From: Kappaphycus alvarezii | Taxonomy: Eukaryota; Rhodophyta; Florideophyceae; Gigartinales; Solieriaceae | DNA: 64,000 nucleotides | NCBI GenBank assembly: GCA_002205965.3 | Contig: NADL03000664.1 | Coordinates: 248,001 to 312,000 of the forward strand | Reading direction: 5' to 3' | Shown here: positions 32,866 through 45,639 of the stretch, in pieces | Numbering within the stretch: the stretch's first letter is position 1 | Layout of the letters: each line of letters starts with the position of its first letter | Made by a program: the position numbers and the translations under genes | The notes under the pieces: model-generated | What the model was told of the DNA's origin: nothing | What the model saw: only the letters and a program-made list of their open reading frames with translations | Database searches by the model: none

Positions 32866-34140
32866 TCACTTGGCGGTTGGAACGGTGACAGGCCTGTTCC
32901 TACTGGGTAGTCCAGCTACAAACCCATGGTATTTACGTAGCTTATCAGTGTGGGCGACATATAAGCTCGTCGGATGGTTGAAGCTTCTCGTCCTGAGATG
33001 AGAAAGGGCCAGCGGGTTCAGAAAAGCAATATCAAAGTAATTGGTGCCACCGGCGGCGCCCATCACCCTGATATCTGGCCTGGTCTTGTGTTTCCCGTGT
33101 GCCAGAGTTTCGATGGCCAGATGCCTTGCGGCGAGGCTGAGACCGTTACCCGAAAAAGTTACTAGATCATGATGTCGGTCAATCCGCTAGGGGCCGTATC
33201 TGCATTGGATGATATGATGGCCATGGACGTCTCATGTTTCAGGACACCCAGCCCTCGAGCAGGGGGTTCCTACTGCAAACATCGGGGCCTGGCAGAAGTA
33301 TTGTTACCGCGGCGAAAAGTTCGGGTGCTGATTCATACGTACCGTTGGAGGACAATGAACCCATTCTTTAGCTTCCAGGAGTTTCATTGAGGTCCGGAGG
33401 GCTTGTGTGCGGCGGTCGCCCAGTGGAATATCTTCGTCCATTGCGGCGTCGACAGCGTCTGTCAGCCTCTTTTGCGATGGTGGATATGAGCAAAAAATAC
33501 TAAACGGCAGCCTATCGGATGTGCGGTATGATTAGTTCCATATGTTGAACACCGCTTTGGCCTCTGGATACGTCGCCAAGTCGACTAGTGCAGACGGGCG
33601 GCAATGCTCACACAACTTGTTTGTCTGGGAGCTAGAGGCGATGCAGGCAGCAGCGGCGATATCCTTGGATGAGGTAAGGCCGATCCCGAGGTTGGTTTCT
33701 TGGCCTCGATAGGCCTGAACGGGAATTGTAACTCCTCGAACACTTATTGTCGAGGATTACTCCTCCCAGCGTTCTCATTCCCTCTTCCATGAGCGTATCG
33801 AAATGCTCAGCTCCTTGCTTTGGAGGAAAAGGGAGGTTTCTTTATTGAGATGTATGGATTGGAAGGAACCCATTTGGAGTTGTCAATCTGAAGCTTTATG
33901 CAGGTCGGTGGGACGATCCGGAGGAGATAGCCTAACTTGCATACAGTAGGTTGAAGCTTTTCCGCAAAATCCGAAAGGAAGCCCTTCTGGTCCGCTTAAG
34001 TTGAATTTGTTTCCCAACGCGGAACACTATGTTGCTCCATTGACTCTGATCCATGTGATGATCCCCCCAGAGGAGATGCGCCTTTTCATGCGACTTTGCG
34101 TCAGCTTTGTGATATTCTTCATTCGAAGAGGGAGGAATGG
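32866..34140 (-). mobile_element. LINE copy B, C-terminal part
   Basis: The minus strand at 33066-32866 reads 'MGAAGGTNYFDIAFLNPLAL', the same block as in copies C and D. Further upstream (33.2-34.0 kb), broken frames match the region between RT and zinc knuckle of copy D (for example 'KLGYLLRIVPP' against 'KLGYLLRVVPP', and 'AEHFDTLMEEG'). The RT core is missing. A short foreign LINE tail is embedded at about 33838-33900. Confidence 0.7.
33838..33900 (-). repeat. Short LINE 3' tail inserted in LINE B
   Basis: On the minus strand 'ACTCCAAATGGGTTCC' then 'CATCTCAATAAAG'. The same roughly 55 bp occurs at 60748-60800, at the 3' end of LINE D. In copy B it interrupts the coding sequence between 'RIVPP' and 'GAEHFDT', so it looks like a very short 5'-truncated insertion. 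Confidence 0.6.
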
Positions 34141-34377
34141 TGACCTTTTAATGTAAAGTTGTGAAGTAGGGACAGAGACTACCTGGCCCAGCCGTAGGCA
34201 GTATTACTGAGAGCTGTCGCTAGTTATACGTATTTTGCGATAATTCATCATAACAGCCGTGTACCTGAGGACGAACGAGGAGACAAGTGTCTAGTTCTGT
34301 TTGTATGGCCAGTCGCCATTCATTCCTTTCGGGAGAATCCAGTGCCACCTTAAGTGGAGGTTCTTCGTCGCTCTTGA

Positions 34378-34776
34378 TCATTTCTGAATTTTTCTTAGAT
34401 ACGAAAGCTGCACAACCAAACTTTTCTGTCGTTTTTCTAATCCTCGTACACCTCCTAAGATGATTTTTCTCTGGGGATAGTATGTTAAAAGATATTTTTC
34501 GTCTTGAGGATAAACAGTATAATTTGCAGGTAGTGATGATATAGTTTCTGGGAGCAAAATTTCTTTTTCATCTTCAGATTCAGACAAACTTACTGAAAAG
34601 TTTTCTGTTGTATTAATTTCTTGTGTTGGAATGATATTCCTTGCAACCGTTTTAACTCCGCCTTTTGATGGATACTCAGAAATGATATTCTCGTCGAATT
34701 TTGCATGTCTGACAAGGAGACGTCTTTTAGTACTTGGATTAAATACTCTGTACATATTTCTTCCTAGTGAACCCAA
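34378..34776 (-). pseudogene. Fragment of a second Copia-like pol
   Basis: The frame begins 'GSLGRNMYRVFNPSTKRRLL' and continues 'VRHAKFDEN', the conserved end of Copia integrase regions ('YRV.NP.T...V.RDVKFDE'). A Ser/Glu-rich linker follows (SVSLSESEDEKEILLPETIS). No LTRs or RT are seen nearby. It is a different lineage from the 27-32 kb element. Confidence 0.55.
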
Positions 34777-34849
34777 GTCCGCCTACTGCTTCATTAAGTA
34801 CTACACTTTACAGCAAGGGTATTACTATGGACTGTGAATCACCTTTGAC

Positions 34850-35870
34850 ATTAATATTTCACACTTATCCGATTCAGTCGGAGGGCGTGCGGTCCTGAAA
34901 CTCGGCTCTGAACTTGGAATTGGTCTTTTCGCATAAAGCCAATAATTGGGCTTACTGTCTATCTGACTCATCTCTTACTTTGAGACTTATTATTTAGCTG
35001 CAACTACCTCGAAGATGTAGGTAGTAGTAGTAACATAGCTGAAAATTATTGACACCAAACTGACCACCAGCACTACAGGGAACTAAATAGCCAATAATTG
35101 TAAAAGCATGACTTTCAAAGTTATGCTTGTATAGTTTTTGATCAGAAGTTATGAATTATAGCTTCTGAATTTATAATTTTAAAACTTTCTAAATTTATGT
35201 GACGTAATTATTTTGTGCACAAATAGCTCTTGTAACCCATGCGCAATAAACATCATCAATAACTCGAAAACATAACTTTCGGAAGCCATGCTGTTATAAC
35301 TCCAGAAGTAACCAGTCGTACATTGCTACGTCATCAGCCAGAGTTAAACTGAAAACTACTAGTAGACACTCATATTTGATTACACTAAACGTACGTTATT
35401 CTGATGGTTATTTCGATGCACCACTAGAATAGCGTTCGTCATTCCGATGAAGCAATATAATGATGTATAGTTGTCAGTTCCATGGGGGGAGTATATTAAA
35501 CCAGCTATTTTCTGAACTAATCTGAAACACTGCTTTTAAGATATACTGGTAATTAAAGAGGGCAAATTATCATCATTCAGCTTAAACGGGTACTCATCCC
35601 TGTTAGTACTCCACAACGCATCAGAGGTGAGTCCACCACTTCGCAGGAATACGCGTGACCCGCACATTATACTTCTCACCTCTGACTTCCCTAGAAAGAT
35701 TGTCATGATACTGAAACAAGTTCGACCGCGTCAATGGATAGTCTGTGAAAGTGGTAACCAATTCTTCTCCACTGAAAACGGAATGAATGAGGTCTGAACG
35801 AAAGAAATAATGCTGTGCGGAGTGATAGCCACCAAAGAGGAGGGCCGTACTGACGCTGCCAATCTGGCAG
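34850..35870. other. AT-rich, nothing recognised
   Basis: No frame of note and no clear repeats beyond short AT tracts. Confidence 0.4.
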
Positions 35871-35872
35871 CA

Positions 35873-36550
35873 TCAGAATGACGGCAGTTCATGGTTGCAT
35901 GGGAGCCCTACATATCCAAAGAATAATGTATCACTCCCAGAATACATGAAGACTACTAACAGATAGTCATGAGCGAAACCGTAGAACTTCGTAACTTCGT
36001 TTCCGAGCCATAGCCTCGGCCTGATTGTATTGAAATCTGAATGGGGATCCTGGGTCAGCACATTTGAAGATGACAGAAGTAGAGAACTCTCAAGTGACGG
36101 CATCACCAGTGGAGAATCACTGTCTCGTAAACAAAGCACCTCAAACAATTGGGCTACGAATGCCTCGATTGTCAGTCGATCAAAGAACAGGTTCTCATCA
36201 CCATTCATCAATGCTTCCCCGACCATTCTTGTCGTCGACTGATACCTCGCGTACTTTCTGGCTTCCGCCATGGAAACCGTCTTGAGCTTTGTATGGGCCC
36301 CAAATTCACCATTAGGAGTGGAGTTGATGGGGTGCCCATACGAGTTTGCTTCCCTTGCTGCCTTGCAATCAAACTTCTGGAGGAGGCAATCGATGAAGTT
36401 GTCAACAGAGAAGCGCACCGTACCCTAGCCAGACCTATGCACACCTGGGATCGAGGTGTGACCCTCGTCAAACAGTTCATCACGATGCTACCGGAAATAA
36501 GAGCGAGGCAGTTCCCTGCCAACTGGAAGGGTGATATCACTTCTTTCATA
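35873..36550 (-). pseudogene. Unidentified ORF, 181 codons plus upstream frame
   Basis: The minus frame 36418-35873 starts 'MRFSVDNFIDCLLQKFDCKA' and includes 'RMVGEALMNGDENLFFDRL' and 'IEAFVAQLFEVLCLRDSD'. Composition is coding-like, and an open stretch upstream (IPGVHRSG.GTVRFSVDNF) suggests the true start is further out. I recognise no domain. It could be the downstream part of the TNP2-like element (38.9-42.1 kb), which is on the same strand, or an independent host gene. Confidence 0.35.
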
Positions 36551-38900
36551 CCTTTCCTCAGGGTCCATTACCCTTTCCAAGTCCAAGTAGGCCTCTTGAT
36601 ACAGTTTGTCACACTCCTGTGTTTCCAAATAGAACCCAGTCATGGACTTCGAACTGATGGCTAGTGGAAAACCATCCGGTAGAGGGAGCCCGAACTTCCT
36701 GATGAAAGTTTACGAGGTATCAATCTTTTAGTCCGAGTCAATGGCTTCTTTCCCCTCCCTCTCAGCTATCTCCCTCTCCTCACGGTGATGGTGTCAAAAC
36801 GATTGGAGGAACAGAAGACAGGGATATGGGTAGAACAATCAAAACCCCTTCCCACAGGCGCACCCCCGTCAGTACAGAAATCAATATCACGGTTGTTATC
36901 TTCTATTCCACTCCTATAGTAATGACCGATGGACTGTCGAGGTGCTTCATTGTTTCTATTCTTGCGAATCCAAGATTGCATACGTCTCGCAGACGACATG
37001 CCGGAACCCTGATGGCCATTCTGGCGTCCACAAGTTTCCATCGCTAGCGTTCTCAGCTGGCCTTCGGAAATGTGGCCATCATCAGAACCCATAATGACGA
37101 CAGAAAATAAAGGACAGAAAGCCAGTTCAGGTACAGTAAGGGAGGGGAATAACTGGAAGTTTTTGAGGAAAAGGAAAAGGTGTGACGGGAAAGTAGCTGA
37201 TGAGAGGGGTACGTATTCACGGCAAGTGGGTGAAGGGAATGATGATAGAGAAATGATGTGAAGGTGAAGGGGCGAGAGGAGGGGAACCAGTTGACTTAGA
37301 AGGGGTGAGAATAGGAGAATACCAACAGGAGGGGGGAGGTTGTGAGGGAGGAGGTTGTGAGGGGTGAAGTATTGAGGGAGGTGGTGGTGAAAGGTACGCT
37401 GATGTGAGCTGAACATGAACAAGGGTTTCTGTTACCATCGCATGAGTTTATATCAGCAACAAGGTACTTAGAACCATTGACCATAACTGTAAAAGAGAAT
37501 AATTCAGGTTGTCTGGCATAGGGAAGAACGATCGCAACAAATTCGTCCTAGCAGGTTTCCAATCCAATTATATAGATCCAACGTAGTGTCCGGAATCCTT
37601 CTTGGCGTTTGGCAGGTTTTCTGGATAAGTACTGGACAGAGAGGATCTTCTTCACATCCAGAAACATACGAAAGAACTTTAACGACATCCCCAACCCTGA
37701 TCTGGTATTGTGGCGTTCTAAGTCTTTCATAGTGACTTTTGTGTTCCACGGATGATACAAGCTCCCATCCTCTGATGAACCTTAGCATTTAGGATCATTC
37801 TTCCTATTTGTAACATATCATCAATAAACCCTCTACACGTCGATCTGCTCCGCCCATAATTATTCTGTGACGATTACAATACAGGAAAGGGGCAAATACC
37901 GATATTTTGTTGTAGTAGACTGGATTTGTAAGGTCTAGGCACAAGGTAGTGGTTTTAGAAGCGTAGCTTCTTCGGGAGACCAGTCTAGCTAGGCTAGACA
38001 GCTACAGGAGTAGCAGGGCAGAGCGACAGTAGGTCGCGCTCGAAAGGACTAGGAGAACGCCCTAGGATCCTCCAGGTGAACCTGGAGTGGGGGATTGGCA
38101 GAAGGGAAAAGGGAAAGGAGGAAGAAAAGAAAGAAAAAAGGAGGATAGAGACTGTTAGTAAGGGTAGGCGATCCTACTCCGGGAAACGCCCGAAAGGGTT
38201 GGTGGGTGTGACTACTACGGTCTCTGTGTCTACTACGGACACGAGTAGCGCCACCTACTCCGGACGCACGCTAGTTGGTCTAGCTGTAGTGATCCCGTGC
38301 AGCGCTAGGCTTGCCGGGCACTCAACTAGGCAAAACCTAGACAAACTACACCGGACTACTCCGGTCGCGGTAGTACTGGTCAGGAAATCGGTCTGATGGT
38401 TCGTTGATCGTTTACTGGTAGGGCTTCTAAGTACAACGGTCGTAAGTAGTATCGTTTCTACCTACTGTGGCACTATCAGCTAATTAGTCCTACTGTAATT
38501 ACTAAAATAAAGGGATAATTAAGGGAATAGATGTAATTGCCTCGACCCTACACGTGGCCCTAAAACGTGGCAATCACACGTGGCAATACACGTGTGCCCT
38601 GGACAGGACAGCCCGTCCGTACTGTAGTAAGACAGTATGCGCGCGCGAAAACAAAAAGCCAGGTTCCCACAGTTGTTGTAACTTCCCAGACACCCAGAAT
38701 GGATTCCCATTAGAGTTGACACAGGCCTTATTAAGAACACGCTGATCTTAAATATCTAAAACTGATTTGACAAGGCCGTACGGGCCTATATTATGCAGGA
38801 GAGATTCACGATCTTCTGACTTTAACGAAAATGTAGCACCATCTTTACCGTGAGCAGTAGTTTCAGAATCCTGTTTAAGGTTCCATTCGATGTATCTGCT
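36551..38900. other. Unidentified fragments and purine-rich DNA
   Basis: A 94-codon minus frame at 37504-37788 ('QYQIRVGDVVKVLSYVSGCE') reads like protein but is not recognised; it may belong to the TNP2-like element. At 37200-37400 the plus strand is a G/A-rich block with repeated GGAGGTTGTGAGG, and 38100-38150 is another polypurine run. Between 38160 and 38400 short CTACTACGG/CTACTCCGG motifs repeat irregularly. Confidence 0.35.
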
Positions 38901-38924
38901 GTGAATGTACTGTCTAACTCGCAG

Positions 38925-41900
38925 TTATATGACCAAAGCTAGTTCCGATTTATTTGGTATAAGTGTTTCACTACTTTCATACGCAGCAATAGCTTGCCTT
39001 GTACGGCCCTGCCAATCATTCATCACTGCACCATCAACGGCGTCAAGGTGGGTCGCTTGTGATTTGTACGTGCGGCTGATGGTTTCCATTGCCTGGTGAA
39101 CCTTTTCAAACATTAGTTCTGAAATGCTGCCCATGTGACCAACCATCGGTAGAACTACAAACGCCATGTCAAGTATTCGGTGTAAATTCGGGTGATCAAG
39201 GTTTGACGAAAGATACTTTAAAGTTCGAAACTTTTCTTTACCTAACTTTAACAACTTCTTTCGAGCCAAACCACGCAACCTAACAATATTCTGTGAAATA
39301 ACTAATACTTCATCCTCGACACAATCATGGAATCCACAAAATAGATATAATCTCCGACTTCTTTCTGTACTTACACAAGATACAGCACACCATCACCCCC
39401 ATTCTACTCACTGACTTTCTAAAAACCATGCACATCTCCATCCAGCCGATCCCATATGAGGGCCACCAGTCGAGTAAAATTCGACACCACTGTCATTGCC
39501 TTCCTGATCATCATCGTGAGCCCATCAGGTAATACTCCAGCATCAAACTCGCGATTACTGAGTTCAGTTTCACCGTCAGCACGAGAGTCGTCGCCACCAT
39601 TTACCCACTGAACCATTCTCAAGCTTTCCCAAAAAAGAATACGGTAATACAAACAGCAATGAAAAAGTATTACTTAATGTCATAGACAATCGGTCGGAAC
39701 CTGATATCACCCTATTTTGTTGCTCAAGGTTACATTTATGCAATGCCGATAGCAAATACCGTTCATAATAATACCTGTGCGTCTTTGACGGGAGGATCTT
39801 GCAAAAGATTGCATGCAAGCCGCAAAACGGCTTGCATGCAATCTTTTGCAAGGGCTGTTAGCTAATGGTCCACCCCAATGAACATGGATTGATACGCATC
39901 CAAAGATATCGGCACAATGGATCGGTTTTTCTCATCAACAGGAACTTTCCCAGAGAAACTCCCAATCTCCTGTCAAAGTCGCAGAAACCCAGAAATATCA
40001 TCCTGAAAATAGCCTGACATCCCCATACGTTGTAGTATAGCATCTTCAATGCCGTACCTTCGTAATGCCTTGTCACGACTAGAATCTCTTCCCGAGAAGT
40101 TCAGTACTCCATGAATAGATGAATCCGAATATCTACTCGTGCACTGAACTACCACTCCGGTGACCTCAACTTCTGCGCTACCTCTCCTGAAATAATTAGA
40201 GAGATGGCAACAAGCGTTTGAATTGTGACCCATAACATCAATCACACTGTTTGGAGCTGGGGTATCATCAACACATCCAACAAAACCCAGGAACACAATA
40301 AATCCTCTCCGTAAGCATTAATCTCCCTGAAACCTTCTACCATGACAGTTGCAACAGCATCAGCTCTGATTCTGTCAAAAAAAACCTGGAATGAAACTCA
40401 AGGGGTGTCAGCAAAATTATCCTGCTGGCAGAACAACTGTTACTTCTATGAACTCTCAGGTTGAGTGTAACTATATAAGCACCAGTCGTCGAAGGCTTCT
40501 TTCCCTCCGTCATAGTGAAACCACCAAAAAAAGCATGAACATGTAAATGAACATTATTTACATGTCTGTAGCTTTCAAACACTCGAAATTCCGTTACCCG
40601 CGCCTAACAATCTTGTCTCACCCTTCGGTATCACCATCCTCACACTCCTTACGGATTCCAACAAATTTAAACGATGTGTGGTGTACTGACCATCTTTATC
40701 GTGAGGCTCGGGTACATCACAGTTTTCACTACTTTCTTGACAAGATTTGACATGAGACACCAATTCTTGAATACCAAACTGTTCCAGTTATCTCTCCTCT
40801 TCTACTTGGACCCACATCACTGATGAATATTTATCTTCATCAGAAGGTCTGAAAAAAGGATTCACAATAGTTAACCAGTTCAGGAAACATTCAGAGGTCC
40901 ACTGGAGAGGTTTCAACATGCAAATTTCATCACCAACTCCCATCAATCCACTCAAGCATTGTTCAGTTCCCTCTCCTACTTGTATCAATTCAATCAACAT
41001 CCTATCTTCCTTTGTTAGTTCATGGCCTTGATCTTCAAACACAAGTTAGAATCAGTCTGCAGATTAGACGTTGTAGAGAAGGGGAGAGTTCGCAATATTG
41101 CTGCAATCCTTCCAGCCATGCAGTTCCCGATACTCGATGTGCTCAAAATGTGATTGGGCAACTTAGAGAGGTTTACAACTTCCACAGATAAGTTTGCGTT
41201 GCCAGTCAGTAAAACTGATACAAAATCTCCCGGTTCTCCATGCGGTAAAATCGAGTCTTCAGTCGAGATCTCATCTAACAGTAAACTTCCAGAGCCTCTG
41301 TAGAAGCGGTCACGGTCGGCCACAACAGGCCAATCATTAATGAAATCAGATAGTTTCACACCAGGTAGCCCACGCCCAGTTATCCACTCCCTTTATTACT
41401 TTTCATCATTGACACATGCGATACATCCCATTGATACTTTTCTGCTTCATTGGATCGTGCACGAAGTGTGTACAGACATCTAGTCGGACAAAGCCGCTGA
41501 CGGAAATCACTCTGACAGTACTCTCGATATCTCCACCACTGCAGTGTGCTCGTCCAGTTAGCCCCAGTTTCGATCCATCCGCTGGGTGCGCAGGCATCTT
41601 TGGATTGTACTCAAAGATGACTTCGAACGTAAGGCACAGTTTTCATCGCTACGCTACTATATGACTGGAACACAACCCCCTTATCAACTATACTCTTATC
41701 ATTTTAGAATTATTTGTGAGGTTGGGCATACTACCACCGCCGGACTTCCATTAGCCCCATACTTATGCAAAGTTGATTCAAAATTGAATATTGTGTCTTT
41801 GTGCATCAGACACCTCCAGACGCCAGAAATACAGGCAACGGATTTTGCCATTGATCCAAAGGAAAAACCTTCTTCGGCCTTCCCCGCACCTTTCCGACAT

Positions 41901-42125
41901 CACTGTCCACCATTCCATTGAGTGTGACATGTTCAGCACCATTGAAACAAGTATCATCCCGGATGATACGGTATCACTCTTCGAAGCCATGCCAACATCT
42001 AACACCTCTTCGGACGATATCTTATCACTCAGCACCGACCCAACACTCTGGTGGTTATCCAATTCGTCATCTTCATCCAAACTTCCATTGAAGCACTCGA
42101 AATCACCCACGGGCCCTGTGCTCAA
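38925..42125 (-). mobile_element. TNP2-like (CACTA/KDZ-type) DNA transposon
   Basis: A chain of minus-strand fragments. An acidic N terminus at 42125-41778 (DFECFNGSLDEDDELDNHQS) is followed by broken pieces to 40788. Then 'VHAFFGGFTMTEGKKPS' and 'TLNLRVH' (40582-40337), 'GFVGCVDDTPAPNSVIDVMG' with 'HNSNACCHLSNYFRRG' (40296-39973), and 'SIVPISLDAYQSMFIGVDH' (about 39940-39860). The distinctive C-terminal block is 'DHPNLHRILDMAFVVLP', 'SISELMFEKVHQAMETISR' and 'AVMNDWQGRT' (39278-38925). This order matches TNP2-type transposases found in algae, fungi and oomycetes. Many frame changes; no terminal CACTA motif was located. Confidence 0.6.
39798..39852. repeat. Perfect hairpin, 25-bp arms, 5-nt loop
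   Basis: CTTGCAAAAGATTGCATGCA... (39798-39822) is the exact reverse complement of 39828-39852 around CAAAA. It lies inside the TNP2-like coding chain and breaks it. Confidence 0.9.
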
Positions 42126-42149
42126 GCTGATCGCTTTGCGTGAAGAAAG

Positions 42150-43890
42150 CTGAGATTCCTCGGTGTTCGGTGCTTTTCCAGCCTCATTCTAACGATGGAA
42201 TTCACCGCTGGTTATGGAAGTTCCGGGATATTTTTCTTCTCTTCAACAAACTTACGCTTGGAGCTACTCATTTCCACCGACAGGGCATCTTGGAGAAAGT
42301 AATTAGTATCAGGTGTTGCTACCAACAAAATCCGAGTCATGCAAATTGGCGGAGCATAGTCTATTTATACTTTTTCTGATTCTCAGAAGAATTAGGAGTG
42401 TCATACGACCTCCGATGGTATATAGGTACTTATTGTTAGCCACCAGTACTATTGAGGTTGCATATTATTTTGAAATGAAATCATCAGTACGATGGCCATC
42501 AGCATGAGGAACTTTTGCTGCTACCTTCGTACTTGAGATTAATCTCAAGTACGAGGATATCAACAGCTGGAATTCCAGGATTATCAGGACGTGTTAATAG
42601 CATCGATCAAGTGCTAGTAGGAATGAACAATAGATTAAAGCTCTGAACGTTAGGTTAACTCTTGCTGTAGCGTCATGATGGTCCTCGCACTGGTGGGGTG
42701 AACTCTGATGACCCTGCAGCCCGTAAATATTAGTAACATGACTATTACCTAAGACCATCAGTATGACGGTAGCGGATACCCCACGATTGTGACGGCATGG
42801 CGGTGATGAGTACGACGGCCATCTATATGAGGTTTCATGAACTTCGGTCGTTTGCCGTGTTTTTCTTTTATTTCTTTAACGAAAACTATGCACATTATTT
42901 CGGCTAGGATCATCAATACCCTGCAGGTCGGACTGGAAGCCTACATTACGGGGGTAACGGTTATTCTCTTCCTGGTGCAATCACCACAAGGATAGCAGCT
43001 ACCCCTGGAATTGTGACTACGATAAAATTACGCACACCCGTATGAACCTCAACAATAACTCAAAGGCCATGATCTCCCGGTTTTTATTTTGTCTTCCATT
43101 TATTTCTTCTATCCACAGATCAATCAATAATGCCGATGCTTATTGTTTAATATGATTTATCGTAACGTATTACGTCACGAGCTTGGAAATTACGAATATT
43201 TCCAAAATATTCTTGCAACGTTATACTTATGTGACATTGAACGCTCATACACAAGGCCCTCGTTCCGATGACGTTGGTGCAGATGCACCTCCTACTGAAT
43301 GCCCTCTTTTTGATGAACCTCCTACTGATGCTGATCATGCTGATGACCCTGGCAGTGATGGAACCTCATACTGACGGTTAACACAGTGTGGTGCACCTCC
43401 ATCACTGCTGCCCGTGGTCATCATTTACAGGCTATGGGAGTTGTTTACACATTTATAGTGTGACATACCCAGTCCCGTATCCGCTCATACTGTTTTTATG
43501 CTTTCCTATATGTCAAACTTTGAGGGATTCAGCGCATCTTAGTGTTATTTTGTTCCCTTTCAGTGCTGATGGCCGAGGGGGTTCTCAACGGTATGAAGCA
43601 CATATCAGACGAAGGCACTTCAGAAATGGTGTGTTGTGTGATGCCAATAATTGCGTTTCACATTTCCAACTGAACTATATTCATGCCTTAGCCCTTTCTC
43701 CATTACAAATCCTGTAGCTGCTAGAACTTTATAAATACGCATGGCTGATATGTCCAGTACATATTAATTTCGATGTTTCTCGTTTGGCACAGACAACTCC
43801 ATCCCTTCTTCATACTAATTACACCCATCCTCTTTTCTCTTCCTTTGCCACTAAAAACGTTTTGGGTTAAGCAAACCCATCCTGGGTTCC
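42150..43890. other. No recognisable gene; palindrome and degenerate repeats
   Basis: Short frames only. Between about 42660 and 43060, loosely repeated GATGACC/GACGGC-type phrases resemble the degenerate minisatellite at 45.6-46.2 kb. Confidence 0.4.
42527..42554. repeat. 28-bp perfect palindrome without spacer
   Basis: TCGTACTTGAGATT followed directly by its exact reverse complement. Confidence 0.9.
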
Positions 43891-43893
43891 ACC

Positions 43894-45590
43894 ATGTCAC
43901 GACGGGAATTGCGCGGCGGTTTATCAGATCGGAACGTGGATAAGAATGCGAGTTGTCCGGTGAATGATTCGGGTAAAGGGTCGAAGGAAAAAGCACTTTC
44001 AACCTCCGTCAACGTCCTTCGGTGCCGAAAGTGTGGAAATAAATCGAAGTTATGTGTACCCTTGCAGATGAAGATGCTGACACTGCTTCGTTAGATATTG
44101 CTTCTTTCGATCCAAATCAAGAACAAACATGCAGTTCACGGAAGAAAAAGTTAGGTGGTTCACGGAGCTTGGATGGTTTACGGAAGAGGAAGTCTGATTT
44201 TTCGAGTGGAAAAGATGTGTTGTAGCCTGCCCTTGCCAGTAGAGGTGTTTTTGATGGATCTCTGAACTTGACGTACACAAAATCACACTCGTCACCGGTT
44301 CAGAGGGCCATTATATGTACAAATATAAGGACGTCCTATTTATCCCCAGCTGGGAACTGAGAGATGAGTTTGGTCGGAAAAATGAATTCATGCGAGGTGT
44401 AGGGTTTATGAATAGGAATCGCAGGTAGAAAAAATGTCTCAGACGTAGAATATCTTCAAGTAACAACTTGAGATATCAGAGAGCAAGGAGAAATAGCCCA
44501 TTCCGAGTTAAGGACATCTGCTTCTGCTCTTTTACTACGTGTAAAAGCACTATAAAACACGATATCTGGATTGTGGGATATCACCGGTGGTGCAAAAGTG
44601 CTCTCATCCTCCGGGGAGACTTGTGTCTCTCGAGCAGCTACAACCGATCGTGTCAAGGCTTTCGTTCGGGCATAAGTCGGCAGTGATTTGAATGAAGTTC
44701 ACATGAAAGGAAACATCAGAAACAGGAGAGGGTCAATACCTCTTACTATGAACAGTGCGAAACATGCGTGGTGCTGAGGATGCTAGCCACAAAGCCAGCA
44801 GACTGCACACTTGGTGACTTCTTCGCCACAGTGTAAATTTGGAAGTGTCAAGCACCATCAGATGTTTCAACTAGGCCTACAACGCTTTCCTCCGCCGTCC
44901 TCAATTTACGGAGGTAGCAAAACGTTAACTGTCATTTTCATTTCGTCTAGCGCTCTCTTTTCTGCCGTTTTATTTGGTACTGACCATGCAAAGAAAGTTC
45001 TAGGAACGGTGCAGTGTACCGAAACTGTAAGACAACCAGGATGCGGCAAGCTTACACTGTGGGCATAAGCTTCCGCGGTCATGAGAAACGCAAGAAAGCT
45101 GCTCCCCCTATAAGTTCACATTCAGCTATTATCAATGACAGTATTCAACAATTACAACGAGAGCAGGGAAATGACATTTCATTCATTTATCGGACACCTT
45201 GCACATGCATTTCAAGGGAATGTATGTTGGACGAACAATATGCGTCGGTGACGGAAAGCTTGGACAATGTCAAATCTCAGTTGAGAAATTCGGAAATGGA
45301 AAGGCTTCGAGGAACGGGTTGTTAAAATATCGCGGTATCATTGGAGGAATTACCAAACCGCCTGTTTGAATTCGATATTGAGTGGAATCGTTTACCTGCA
45401 CTGCGACATCGATGTCTGGGTGATCTAACTACAACAAATGATATCCTTGGAAGGCTAACTGTTCAGATTCTAATTGTAGTTTTGAACTCCCTTCAAGTTT
45501 TGAGGCAGATCCTCACCATTCTAGGAAGTGACCAATATCATCAAGTATTGAATGATATATGGCAGAATGCCTCAATGTAACATTACATGG
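43894..45590 (+). pseudogene. Unidentified eroded coding chain
   Basis: It begins MSRRELRGGLSDRNVDKNAS with a short zinc-ribbon-like 'RCRKCGNKSKLC', then after a frame change 'TASLDIASFDPNQEQTCSSR' and a Lys/Ser-rich stretch. Later pieces (44560-44690, 45014-45325, 45341-45580) read partly like protein, for example 'FHSFIGHLAHAFQGN' and 'ESLDNVKSQLRNSEMERLRG'. No domain was recognised. Whether the pieces form one gene is a guess. Confidence 0.3.
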
Positions 45591-45639
45591 GTTCCCTTGT
45601 ACCACACTTTCTTCCACACCTCGCAGATATCAATATAAT

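Noticed and set aside
36149..36664. 171-codon plus ORF
   Set aside because: It is antisense to a minus-strand frame with more coding-like composition and better continuity; most likely a shadow.
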